Below, in pieces: positions 50,401 to 63,139 of a stretch of 64,000 nucleotides of DNA. The translations under genes were made by a program, and so were the position numbers. Source of the stretch: Tanytarsus gracilentus (Eukaryota; Arthropoda; Insecta; Diptera; Chironomidae); the NCBI GenBank assembly GCA_038502055.1, contig JAXRKN010000045.1, forward strand, positions 2,192,501 to 2,256,500, written 5' to 3'. How positions within the stretch are numbered: the stretch's first letter is position 1; every line of letters starts with the position of its first letter. The notes beneath the pieces were generated by a model. That model did no database searches, was not told the DNA's origin, and saw nothing but the letters and a program-made list of their open reading frames with translations.

Positions 50401-53400
50401 AAATAACTAGTCGGTAATTGTGCGGTTGAGATTACATTTTAACTACATATTATGCATCACACACTTCCACTTTAGTTTCCGTGTCTATTTTCATAAATAT
50501 AGAAAAGACACCATAGACAAGTTTTTCTTGCTCTCACTTCTTAATCTCTTTCGTGCGTAATCATTCTACGTGACAATATGCGCAATTTTAACATCATTTT
50601 CAAGTCACTCGTAATTTATTTGAAAAACTTTGTTACTTTTTAATTAAAATTTATCTTTTAATTATTTCATGCTCGAACGTTCCGTAAATTGATTTGAATG
50701 ACTTGACAATGGCAGAAGAAATGCATTTAGAATGGGGATATTAAAATTTGTGTTTTAAAAAATGGAATTTGAATTTTTGCATTTTAAAAAATGTAAAATT
50801 ATAAATTTTGATTTTAAACTTAAAACATTTTCCTTAATTTTTTAAGAAATAAATTTTTATTTTTCACAAAAATTTTATGTAATCACTTCTCTCAATATTA
50901 AATTATTATTCACACAAAACATTCTAGATCTATTTAGAATCTCATTTTGCAGCCATGAACAATAATGAATATCCATTAGCTAACTTTCAAAACCAATAAT
51001 CTCTTTCGTCGGTAAAAGCTCGCTTTAATAAAAGGTTTGAAACAAATCTTGGGAAATGAAATAAAAGATTTGCGTCATATTTTTAAAATTACTGCAATTG
51101 ACAAGCACAGTTTAATAATTGTTACTTAAGACGTAAGCAAAAATTATTAATAAAAAATTTAATTTATTTAATTTTTTAATAAATAATTCATGTCTTTGTT
51201 TAATAAGATTATAAAATTCTTTTAATTTTATCAATTTTTTAAATGAAATTTTGTAACTGAATTTCATTCTCAATTTATTTTCTTTCAATGAATTTCAAAA
51301 TTATTTCACAAAATACTTTTTCCCCGAAGATTTCTCAATCGACTTCCGAAAAATCTCCAATCAAAATGAATTTTCCACTCAAATCGTTTTAAGACCTTTC
51401 GTTAATGTACTGTCAAAGGTGTGCTTTACTGCTTCTTATTTTCTCATTAGATTCCTTGAAATTCAATTTCCGTTTTCATCATCAAATTGCTTCCTTCTAC
51501 ACCATGCATAATTTGTTTTTAAATTACCTAAAAAGAAAAGTCTTCGAAAAATGTGAGTGAATGAAATTTCCCTAAAGACCAATTTAACAAAAATTAGATT
51601 CAAGCTCAGCGTTCAAATTGTGCGTAAATTTTTTTTCAGGATATTTTGTTAAATTTTATTAAAGCTTTTTCTTCAGAATGTAAAAAAATAATAAAATGTA
51701 GAATTTAAAATTAATAAAAATAATTTTCTCTTTGAAAAGTTCTAGATTAAATTTTTCCACATAAAAAAATTCACTTTAACTGCGAAATTTTATCAAAATT
51801 TGATCTACCCGTTGTTAAGCTTTTAAAAATTACGTAAAATACGCCCATGAACGTGAATTTGAATTTAAAGTTCATTAACATTTCTTTTCATTTCCATTTG
51901 ACAATTTTATTCAGAATACGGCAATGGAATTTGAAATTTTTGTGTATATCTAACATGTGCTTATGCTAAATTCATATATTCGCATGTGATTGTCATAACA
52001 ATTCAGACTTTTAAGTGTTTTGAGTGGTTTCATATTGCATACAGCATAGAAAATTTCAAAAGAACTGAATTTGCCCATTAAAATCATAAAAGTAAAAGTC
52101 GATTAAGTCAGAATAATTCAACCTGAAAGAGTCTGCATGGTTTCAGCCTCAACAACATTTATCGAAATTTGCATATAAAAGAAATTTAAAATCATCTCGA
52201 AAGCGATGAAAACGGAGTAACATTAGTAAGAAAAAAGTTTGTGAATTGCAAAAAGATCTTTGCCTTGCTTTCGAAAATCTTTGAATTTTAATTTATCAAA
52301 AAAATTAAATATATTTTTGATAGAAATATTAAACAAATAATTTTTGAAGTCTCTTAATTTAATTTGCACTTGGACATCTTTAAACGTCTTTTAATACAAC
52401 TTCAGCATCTCTCGCATTACTTTAAAAAATATTTTCACAACAATGAATAAAGCTGCCAAGCCAGTTCACTCGGCTAATCCAAAGCAATTAAAAGCATTAA
52501 GATGATCATCTTTATTTAATCGTTAAGAAGCATCCGCACTTGTTATTAACCTTTATTTCAACAAATTTTATGACTCTAAGGTGAAATTTCTTCTCTCACT
52601 AACTGTTGTTGCCGCTAACTTGAGGAGGCACGAACACTCATCAATTTTTATGACGTTTCTAGTTAAGTGCGATGATGTTTAGTGGATGTGATTAACAAAA
52701 TGTTTCTGAAGTTTCAAATGAAATCAAATAGCATCCGTTTTGTGGACGCACGGTTTAAAATTTTTCATTTGTTCGTAAAAAAAATTTATACAAATTTTAA
52801 ATTTTTATATTAAGGTTTTATTTTCTAAAAAATCACTCTCTGTTTTGTTTTAAATTTTCAAGTCCTGTCATTAATTCAATCTTATTAAAAAATTACGCAA
52901 TTGTTGCAAGAAAATCTTTTCACATCTTAAATTAAATTGTCACGCTTTTTTCTTCTACCTAAACAAACTCTTACGTCAACACATTCATAATAAACTTGAA
53001 AATAATCTCATTTAAAGTTTCTATTTCCACTCTCGCGAGATTTTAAAAAGATAAAAATTAATTTCTCGTTAAATCACATTTTCACATTCAATTATGAGCG
53101 AAAAAAAATTAGATTTGCACTACAAACTCGGAAATATAATTGGCGTGTTTATTGAAAATTCACTTTCATTTTCAATTTCTTTAAATCGCATCAGTTTAAT
53201 CTCGTTTTTGCTGTTTTAAAGCTTATGAGAGGTCGACGACAAAGTTCGACATGCATTGTTGGAAAAAAAATTTCGCTATAAGGCGTGTGCCGTATAACAT
53301 ATTACATGTAGCGCCGCTTTTATCTCGTCCATCAATTTCCCGTTTAACTAGAAAGCTCAAGTTAATTAACTTACTTTTTCCTCGCAGATAATTTTATCAC

Positions 53401-55222
53401 AACTGTTGGTGCTATTAGTCACAACGAGACTGGAATGTGACGCAAGATCGACTCGCGTGTCAGCTCAGTATACGGTCGCTAGTGAAGGTGGAAACGATGA
53501 CACACAATCAGCGACACCCCTAAGAACATTCAAGGGAAAAGGCATCGTTGAAGATGCCACCGTTACAGATGACAGCAGCGTGGTTGCGAAATTTAATCGA
53601 GGACAGTCGAGGGTGAGTTTCATGGGTGTTTTAATTTAAATTTGAGATATTCTTAGTTGAAATTTGATTAAAAATTTCAAATTATTTTTTGTCGCTATAA
53701 TTTCAACTCTAAAATTCATCAAATTTTTTTAAATTTTAGCGAGGACCAAGACCAAAAAAATTCAACGGCCCTCCTCCATCTTCACAAACATTTAACAGTG
53801 GAAATTTTGAAGAACAACAGATCTCGTTTCAACCACCAGAAATTTTCGCTGTCAAGGGCAAAGTGTACGACGACTTCGTGACTCCATCAACGAGAACCAC
53901 CTCACCACCCCATCTTTATACCAGACCATTGCGCGTAAAATCATCACAAACAAAAACAACACCGGTAGCTTACGTTGCACCCATCAAGCTTCACTCGCAG
54001 CCCGCTCTCACACCATCATCAAACTCATATCGCTTTCCATCGATTCAAAATGAAGAAAATATCGAGAGCAAACTCCAAGAATCACCATCGTCGATAAACC
54101 AAAAGAAATTCAAGCCAGATAATCCCGACTCAATTTACTCTTATAGCACCATTAAGTTCAGTGGTGATGACGAGGCAAAGTTCTTTACAGCAAAAAAACC
54201 TTCGAAGGGAAAACCACCGAAACGTTCAACTGCATCTTTTAATTTTGAACAGTCTTATGGTGGAAATGGACAAGTTCAAACTTCATATGATTCCGCTATC
54301 AAACATGGAGAGGGAATTAATGTCGAAGAGACAAATGGAGGTTTCCGACCATCCACCCAATTTTATGTTCCCGCAACAAAATCACAGAAACGAAAGCATC
54401 CGGGAAAGCTATTCAAGTCGTCTGAGGATGAATTTAAGGATTCAGAATTTTTCGATTTCTCAATTCGACCACGACCCGGTCAAACTTCAAACGTTCCATC
54501 CACATCCAAGTTTGCAAGCGATTTGAGCGTAAAGTCTTTGGCTATAAAACCTCATAAAAATAAATTTGATCCTGCTGCATTGCAACATGGATTTAAGCCA
54601 GTCGGTAGCAATAACTTTAAGATTAAAGACATTCCGAATATCCATGGAGGCGACGTCGGTCACGGAATTGCCTCACCTGGTCAAATTAAAACATTTTATG
54701 ATGCTATTGAAAATGAGAAGGATGAAAGGTTAGTATGGAGAGGGATTAACGTAAAAAAGTCTTTACTAAATAAATTTACCCTCCCACAGATACAAATTCA
54801 AATTGGCTAACGATCCACATCCGAGTTCAAAAGCTCAACTTCAACAATTTATCAGAGCAAAAGAAGACGAACGCCTCGAGAGACTCGTGGAAGAGCAATT
54901 TAAGATTCAACAACACAAGCAAATAGCGAAAGAGAAAGAAGTTGAAATAAAGGCACAGCAAGCGTTCCTTAGGCAACAAAGGGAAAAAATTAAGCACGCT
55001 GAAAATCAATTCAACCAGAGAGTTAATAGACAAACTGGCAGACAGAGACTAAGAGCACCCGTGCCTATCCACGCTCGCCATCATCGACATCCACAATCAT
55101 CATTTGCTCAACCTCAATCATCACCAGTCACCTTCAGTGTAGGAAATAATGTAAAAGGTCCGATGCCAGTGAGAACTCTTAATGGCAAAGATGGAAGCTA
55201 TCGAGTGAGCTTTAACATCTAA
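47426..55222 (+). CDS. secreted low-complexity protein of unknown function, 551 aa
   Basis: Four coding exons: 47426-47434 (only Met-Lys-Val), 53388-53612, 53740-54728 and 54790-55222, all in phase. Joining exons 1 and 2 gives MKVIILSQLLVLLVTTRLEC, a typical signal peptide, which is the main reason for accepting the 5.95 kb intron between them. The mature protein is hydrophilic and rich in Ser, Pro, Lys, Gln and Phe, probably disordered. A predicted helical or coiled-coil Glu/Gln/Lys segment lies at about residues 415-490 (QFIRAKEDERLERLVEEQF), then a His/Pro-rich stretch, and the end is GKDGSYRVSFNI. Apart from the signal peptide there is almost no cysteine and no known domain. It may be a cuticle or extracellular-matrix component (inference from composition). 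I do not recognise the family. Confidence 0.75.
47435..53387 (+). other. 5.95 kb first intron of the secreted-protein gene
   Basis: Donor GTGAGT and acceptor CTCGCAG border it. It contains only short random ORFs and AT-rich sequence; no nested gene is visible. A large first intron after a three-codon exon is often where insect genes keep enhancers, but no specific element can be named. Confidence 0.55.
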
Positions 55223-56736
55223 AAATCAACGTGAACTATTCACCTTTTATTCATTTTACATTTAATTCTTCAATGCTTAGTTCCTTCACACATCTCATTC
55301 GAGAGCAATTGATATCAAAACCATATGAGTGAAAATTACGTGACTTGAATGTTGCTTCTTTAAAAATTAAATTAAATTCAGTTTATTTTGTGTTGAATTT
55401 AGTCAATTGAATTCGATGTAATCAATACGAAGTGGAAGAAAGAAAATGGTATTGAGGAAAAGTTTCATTAAAGTTTATTTCCTCTTCTGTGGAAAAGAAT
55501 CAAAGTTCAATAGTGGGTGGGAAAAAGCAAGGGATGGACGAGTTTTTTTTAAATTTAAAATTAATTTTTTTTCCTAATTTGAAAATTTTATATATTAAAA
55601 TTAAATTGATTTTCCTAAGCTTCCCACCCCGAATTCACCCATTCTCCGCATCCCAATTTAATTGACGAGAAAACTTTTTCTTCTGCTCTCATGCTTTCAA
55701 CTGGAACTTAAGAGTTTTTTTTCTCCTACTTAGGAAATTTCCACCAGAAATTTCCACCAGAAAAGTTTGTAAACCCGAAAAAAGACAATCATGAGAAAAG
55801 AAAAAGAAAAGTTTTCGAATCTAGATAAAACTATTTAGCTGATGATGAATTAAAAGTTACGACAATAGAAAGTTTATCATGCATGTAATTTTGATACGAT
55901 ACTCCCGTGAGAGAGGATGAGACTAAGCGAGAAGAAAGATAACAAATTTACTTGCTTAAAGGCAAACGAAGCAATCTAGGAATATAAAACGATTTAATTT
56001 ATATTTGTTGTTATTTTATTGTTTTTTAATTTTCTGTTTTTGTCTGTGAAAAAAAACTATATACAAAACCCCAAATTGTAAGTGACTTTATTAAATAAGA
56101 ATTATTAAGAAAGAAAAGTTAATTAAAAGTTGCTTTTTATTATTAAATTTTCAGACTGAAACGATTTTTGGTAATTTAGAAGCTTTAAAGAAATATCTGA
56201 GAGTTATTTTTTAAAAATTAAAGTTTTACAAGATTTTAAATTTTTTATTTGCATTTTTATAGTTTGAAAATGATTTTTTCAATTTTAAAAATTAGAAACC
56301 AAATTTTAAAAAATTTAAGTTTCTTTTATTTTCAACTTTTCAACAAGTTTAAAGCTTCCGAGAAATTCTTCTTGATATCCTTTAAATTGCATCATACATT
56401 TTTAAAATCAGTTTTGTTTTTCTACAGTAAGTGCAATTCAATGAAACTGCTGATTTGCAGCTTTTACGGAACAAGTGTCACATAACGAGTGAAAAAACAT
56501 ATTTATAGCACCAAAGTCTTCACCGTCGGCAAATAAGCTCGAAATTATTTTCCACATGGAATTTTTTATAAAATTAATTAAATTTCTTTAAATTGTTTTT
56601 AAATTTTAAGAAATGTCCGAACCGTTTAAGCTTTAGTTTCAACATGTTTTTATTATTTAAATGTATTTTTTTTCAATAACCAAAGTGACAAAAACTTTCA
56701 CAACATTTCAGAATTTACAGTTCGCAATTCGTAGAA
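55223..56736. other. intergenic region
   Basis: Holds the 3' UTR of the secreted-protein gene and the upstream region of the ionotropic receptor. A 14-bp direct repeat (GAAATTTCCACCAG twice) lies at about 55734-55761. No gene is seen. Confidence 0.5.
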
Positions 56737-58791
56737 ATGAGATTTAAAATTTTGATTTTTATATTTATTAAAATATTTTCGGTGAACTCTTCAAAACTCG
56801 CTCAAAGTGCTTGTAAGATTGTAAGTGATGTAGTCGAGAAGGAAAATTGGATAAAAACCATCGCGATTTTGAAGTTTGACGACAATTTTGAGGACAAAGT
56901 GATCGATAATTTAGCGAAATGTTTTCGTACGAAAATCACTGTGGTTATGATTGACGCAATGACTTATGACTTGAACATGGAAACGATTCACAATGTTGAC
57001 TACGTCATCACTTTGATTGATGAATTCGATAAGAAAAAACTTGTAAGAATATTTTTTAATTTTTTCATCTCTTTTTTCCACTAACTTACAATTTTTCTAT
57101 TTCTTTACAAAATTGTGTTATTCATAACCTTATTAACTTTATTTATTTAAGGACATTTTCTATGCTTTCGTCAATGATTTGATTATGAAGCCGATTTTGA
57201 ATCATAATTCAAAGTATCTGGTGATTACTTCGAACGATGACATAAAATATATCAAACAGATATTTAAGTACCTTGAAAGCCTTTCAATACTCAACTCTGC
57301 AATAATTTTCCAAGCTAATGACGAAGTGTACGTGGACTTTAACAATAATCCTGACACACCAGTGCTGATGAAAAAAGCAACAGTTGATAAAATTTATCCG
57401 AACCATCTCAAGAATCTGAAGCAACTTAAACATTTGATTGTTTTAAATGCACAACCGCCAAGAGTTAAAATCAAGAATGGCAGAATTTGTTCAAAGTTAA
57501 CGCACTTTCTTCTCGCGATTGAAAAAATTGAAAATTCTAAAATGCAATATGTCATGTTAACTGGATCGATTAATGACGTCACGAACAACTACATGCTTGG
57601 ATACTACAATCGAAAGTTTGACATGACTCTTAATACAATAATAAGACCAAATCATATTGCACCTCAGCTTAACACTTATGAGGAAACTGGATTTTGTCCT
57701 CTCGTGCCCAAACCAGTTAAATCACAAAGAATAAAAAGGTTTCTAGAGGTAAACAAAGATATTTTTAATCAGAACTCTTAATTAAGTTAAACTTCAGTAC
57801 AAATATGTTACATTTTTGTGATAAATCGATTTTTAAAAGTTAAAATGTTTTTCAGCCTTTCGAACCTTTTGTCTGGATGTCAATTTTAGTCTCAATCATA
57901 GCTTGCATGATTTTATGGCGACTTTCTGGCTCTTCAACCTCGATGTGGTTCATCCCATTCTTCTTCTGGGCTTTTTCTCAAGGACAGTCGATAACTTTTG
58001 CAACCAACAAGAAAGTTTTGATTGTCGTCCTTCAGATTTTAGTTTTTATGCTTTTAATCCTTGGCAATGCTTATCAAGGCGTCATCACGTCATTCATGAT
58101 CGAGCCTAATGAACCAGGAACATTAAAATCATTTGATGAACTTCTCACGAGTGATTACAAGATTTTTGTCGGAAGCTATGAAGATTTGATCTTAAAAGAC
58201 AATCCTGGATATCAAACCGCAGTTAAGAGAGGAAAAATCATTAGTTTTGGCAACACTTTGAACCTCATTAATATGACTGAAATGTCCAACAACAACATTG
58301 CTATTTTGATCACTTGTGAACTTGCGAATCATTTGATCTCAACTGGTGAAGCTTCAAACTTTTACATCATTAACGAAAATATGTTTTTAAGTTTCACCCA
58401 GCTTCAAGTGACTTTTCTCAGTAAGTATTTGAGTAAATGGCAGTTGATTATGGATTGGTGCTTTGAAGCTGGATTACCACAAGCTTGGGAGAAGTTTGAG
58501 AAAGATGAAAAAATTTTCAAGGAAGTCGAAGAAAACTCAAGCGGAATTTTGAGGTTTGATGACATTTTTATTGCTGTTGTGATCGCCAGTTTTGGCCTTA
58601 TTTTGGCATTCTTGGTCCTGCTTTGTGAGCTTTTCTGGCATGACTTTGCAACTCCTTACTTGAAGAGAAGAAAATATTTGAAGGAAAATCAAGAAGATGA
58701 AAATGTTCGAAAGATATCAAAAAACTTGAAAAGGTTTCGAAAGATTCAAGTTCGACCGATTAACTTAGAGGAATCAAATGAGTTAAATTAA
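56737..58791 (+). CDS. ionotropic receptor (divergent IR family), 612 aa
   Basis: Three exons: 56737-57042, 57152-57748 and 57856-58791, all phase 0. It begins with a hydrophobic leader (MRFKILIFIFIKIFSV), then a poorly conserved extracellular part containing the IR-like ETGFCPLVPKP just before the channel. Segment M1 follows (FVWMSILVSIIACMILW), then a pore region (FFFWAFSQGQSITF), M2 (LIVVLQILVFMLLILGNAYQ) followed by GVITSFM, the S2 lobe, and M3 near the end (FIAVVIASFGLILAFLVLL). This layout is that of insect IRs, chemosensory relatives of ionotropic glutamate receptors. The S1 arginine that binds glutamate is not evident, as usual for odour- or taste-tuned IRs. It is probably a lineage-specific divergent receptor; the ligand is unknown. 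Confidence 0.88.
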
Positions 58792-61555
58792 GATGTTATA
58801 GTGATTGGTAATGATTGGTAATGTTGCAAAAATTTATATAAACGTTAATTTTTTAATTACAATTAAAAGTGTTGCAAATTTAAGTTTGGATGATTTTTTT
58901 ACATCTTAAAAAGATTTTTTTGTGAAAGGAAAAATTTAACCTCAATGTCAAGTGAGGCATGTCATAAAAAATCCATTGGATGCGGCATGTGCCCTTAAAA
59001 TTAAAGTAAATTTGCAGCTAATAAACAGAAAATGCGATATAGTTCGGTAATTTTTATAAAGTCATTGATTGAACAACCGTGGAATCTAACTTAAGTGAAC
59101 ACTAAATTTTTTTATAGTTTTAAAAACTTAAGTTTTTTTTAAGAACAATTTCAAGTTCATTTTTTTCCTTTCTTACACATTTGGATGCTATTCATTTTCA
59201 AAAGAGTTTTGCCTCTGTTAACCCAATCAAGTCTTTTTACCAAGCCGTAAGCGCCACACATGTCTCTTAATGCGGAATTGCTTAAACGAAAGTGAAATTG
59301 ATTTTTACTTCTCTTCTGTTTTAAGCTTGTTTCTTTACTGCACACCTCGCTGCTCCGCAATATCATTACACCTTATTATTACTTCATCAAGAGCGAACGA
59401 GAGGGAAAAAGAGAAAAAAGTGAGATCATGTTATAATGTGGAGTAGAATGAACTGTAAATATCGAAGCCAATATCCATTGTCAATAGCTGCCGCGCTGTT
59501 TAGTTCAAGGGCAATTTATTGTTACATATTTAGGTGATTAACCACATGGAATCTGGTTTGAGAGTGGGGAAGTGAATGATTGAGGTAATAAACTGTCATG
59601 TGGTGTGTACTTATTGGATATTTTCAGGGTACGGAAGGAATTTTTAACTTTTACAAAAATTATAATTTATCAACAAAGAATTTTAAATCTTTTTTGTCAA
59701 TCTCAAATGAGTTTAAAATAATTTTATTAAATTAACTCGAAAAAATTATGTGACATGAAAAATTATTCTTAAAAAATCTATAAACTTCCGTCAGCTTGCT
59801 AAAATTAAATTAACTCAACGCCAGACACTTCATCGCCTCAAAGCGACTGCATAAAAAAAGCTTTTGCACTTAATTTAGTCTTAATTGTCGCATCCTCTGT
59901 CACCATTGACCACGTTTACCATGGGAACTTGAGAAAATATCCAAAATAAACTTTACCGACTATCTCCAGCTGCGAGCGATAAAGCGAATTGCTGCATTTT
60001 TAATTTTCGCCTGTAAATGTGCCACCGTTCACCATAAAACCGAAAAAAATTGTAAATAAGGCGAGTAATAATGGCAACAGATTTTGGTATGGCGTGTAAT
60101 TTATGGAATTAGCAATTAATACAATTTTACCTATATTTTAAGCTTTACTCAACGCTTTACACCTTTTTTATTTGTCGACATGCGCGAATGTTGATTAGTT
60201 AATTAGTGCAGTGGCGACATTTTGTTAAATAGAGCTGTGCAACTTGTTTTATTGTCTTTGAAATATTCTGAGAATTGTTTTTCTTGCAAATTCACTTTCT
60301 AGAAAATTAAAGATTTGAAATGAAAAATTCTATAAAAGTTATGTCAACCTTGTGACCAAGTTTTATTGATTTAAATGAAAAATTTATTGAAAATCAGCAA
60401 TTTATCATCTGATTTTTGAAATAAAAATCGGGACATTTACAAGAAAAAAACATTTTTTCCGGAGTATGATTTTAGTTTGAAAAAGTTGGTCTCAATCCAA
60501 TTTTCCCGGGACAGCCTAAATAACTGAAAATTTTTTCCGGAAAAAATAAGAAGCAGATGTTAAATAATTTCTACGTTAAAAATTTAGTCAGCTTAAGCAG
60601 GATGTCCTGGATTGAATAATTTTAATTATGGTCTGTAAAAAATTAATTGATGAATTTGAAACCAGCAAGGTCAAAATGAATTATATCAATAAAAAGTGTT
60701 CAATAAAAAACAAGTTTTTTTTCATTGATAATTTCTCAGCATGCAGCAATGTATTTTTATTATATCACAATATCAACAAATTCTCTATTTACAATTCTAT
60801 GATTTTTTTTTTGATTTTTTTTCGTTCTTTTTTCTTGTTATCGAGGAGTAGAATTCAGAGTGATAGAATTAAAATGAAAAATTAAATTGAAAGATAGCAA
60901 AGAAAGAATATGAAAAGCGACAGACGCAAAAGGATAGAAAGAAAGAGCAATGAACGGAATGGCATGAGGATGTTTGATTACATGATTGTGGAAGGTCAGA
61001 GACACAGAGCGAGAGATTGATTGAAAATCAAAATGATGTGAGAGTTATTTGAGAAGTTTAATCAAAATCGTGTGGGTGGAATAGAAATGAGAAATTTAAG
61101 AGCTTTTTTAGAATTTAAGAAAGCTTTTTGAGATTTTTTTAATTCTCTCAATTTTTTCGAAAGCTTAAAAAATTTATCTCATTTTTTTAAAAGCAATCTC
61201 AAAAGCTTAAAATTTCTCAACCACTATCGCACCCTGCTATTTCTCATTAAATGCAAAGTAGCATTTTTTCCTCGACTAACTTATTAATTAACATCTCTCG
61301 CTGCGATTCATTTTCAATTAATCTGAGTGTTTCTACAGAAAGCACCGAGAAAACTGTCTCAAGCTCATTACAAGGACTAGGATAGATTCATTTGTGACGT
61401 GACATGCAAATAGAGGGTTGGAAAAAAGCGTAAACAATTTTTTTTAAAGTTACAATAATAAATTACAGTCTAGGGCAAGTCTTGACGTGATATATGATGT
61501 GACATGAGGGGAAAATTTTTTAGGGAAGGCGAAGGAATACGTGGAGAGGAGGAAA
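58792..61555. other. intergenic region
   Basis: No credible coding sequence. A tandem pair of ATGATTGGTA-like units lies just after the IR stop (about 58800-58821). Near 60420-60620 there are repeated TTTTTTCCGGA motifs and facing GGGACA/TGTCC words, which could be a decayed mobile element; this is weak. Confidence 0.45.
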
Positions 61556-62956
61556 TTAGGCTTTGTTGAATTGGAATGAGAATCCATCGGGTGTACGGTT
61601 CAAGTTCAATTTTCCTGGTGGAAAGAAACGGTTTGGACTTGGAGTGGTTTCGTATGATTGTTGAGGAACATTGTAGTTTTGTTGACGAACTTGTGGAATT
61701 GGAGCTGGGACATTGTAATTTTGTTGACGGACAGGAGCGGCTTGTTGAGGTTGATGTTGTTGAGGAGCGGTATTATAGTTATAGTTGATTGGAGCGGATT
61801 GGACTGGAGCTGATCGTCCGTCACCACGGAAACCTGGGTTGTTCCATCTTTCATCATAGCTTCCGTCATCGAATTGGTCTGATGTGTCATATTGATCTCT
61901 TTGATACTTAGCACCGCCATTTGGTTGATATTGTGGTTGAACATCTTGTGGAATTGGCTGTGGTGGGGCTGGTGGAGCGACTGGCAAGTGATCGCCGGTA
62001 GCTTGGAATCTGCGAATAGAGAAAAAATTATTGATTATGCAAAAAAAGAAAAACTTTCACGCTCTAGATCGTGTGTGCTTATATTGCATATACGGAAATC
62101 AATTTTTGTGGCTACTATCCGATGCAGTTGAATAATGGCAATTTTTAATGTTTCATTTCTTGGTAATTTTTACACCATTAGCAAAATTGAAGAGCGAAAT
62201 TTTAAGTGGCTTTGCATGAATGGCTGCAGTTGTAGATTTTTTAATTACTGATTGAATTTTCTTGAGTTGATTTTTCAGATACTAAACTTACCCATTCTTG
62301 CCAGCAACATATGAGACTTTGCGAACTTTTCCATCTGGATCGACGTAGCTGTATTCACCACGTCTGTTTCCTTGGTCGTCAGTCTCTTCCTTGAAGTCAG
62401 TGCCGTCTTCTTGTGTGTAAGCGGCACCGAATTGACCATTGCCACTCAAATATCTCTGTTCACTAATAATTGCTGCGTATTTTGGGTCTTTGTATTGCTG
62501 AGCGCAAGATAGAGCCACGAGGGCAGAAAGAACGATCTGAGGGTAGAAATCGGAACCGTCATCATTTTGTTTAATTTTAATTTAAGAGGTTTAAAAATTT
62601 AATTTTTCTTTTTTTAAAGTGAAACGAGCTTTTTCAATGAGTTTAAGAATTTTGAAGATTTTTTGGTGACACATGGAAAAAGCACTTGATAAAATCAAAT
62701 TAAAACTTTTCAAATTGAAATCAAATAATTTTTTTCATCACTGGGATTTTTTGACTTCTTTCACATTAATTATTTTAATTTTATGCAAACTTAAAAATAT
62801 CTTGATTAAAATTCATTTTTTCTTCTTTCACAAAATCCTTAAGGAGATTTTTCATTGAATAATTTATAAACTCTCACACAACACTTTGCAAGAATATTAA
62901 ATTAATCCTCTTTATATGATTTGAAATCCATTTTAGACACTCACAAAACGAAACAT
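61556..62956 (-). CDS. cuticular protein, CPR family, RR-1 type, 236 aa
   Basis: Three exons: 62956-62945 (Met-Phe-Arg-Phe only), 62536-62292 and 62009-61556, in phase. Exons 1 and 2 together encode the signal peptide MFRFIVLSALVALSCAQQ, the usual four-residue first exon of CPR genes. The chitin-binding Rebers-Riddiford domain spans about residues 35-90: GAAYTQEDGTDFKEETDD, GEYSYVDPDGKVRKVSYVAG, then GFQATGDHLP completed across the last intron, fitting RR-1 (soft cuticle). The C-terminal half is Pro/Gln-rich with repeats of QQNYNVP and ends in PDGFSFQFNKA. RR domains bind chitin fibres in the procuticle. A TATA/Inr promoter lies upstream. Confidence 0.93.
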
Positions 62957-63095
62957 GATTAGAAGTAATTAATTTTTTTTTGGGTAAACTGCTTCAACAA
63001 TTTTTTATTTTTCGCGATAAAGCCTTCACACAAAACACGAAAGAAAAGTTAGACTATGATCGGAGAAGTTTAGTTCGATCGAGTGGAAAAGAAGG

Positions 63096-63133
63096 AACTG
63101 ATTATATTTCGATCAAATTCATTCGTTTTTATA
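63096..63133 (-). promoter_or_regulatory. core promoter of the cuticular protein gene (TATA + Inr)
   Basis: On the minus strand TATAAAAA starts at 63133 and the arthropod initiator TCAGTT follows at 63101-63096, with A+1 near 63099, 34 bp downstream. This gives a 5' UTR of about 142 nt before the ATG at 62956. Strong TATA/Inr promoters are usual for stage-specific cuticle genes. Confidence 0.65.
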
Positions 63134-63139
63134 GGCTGC

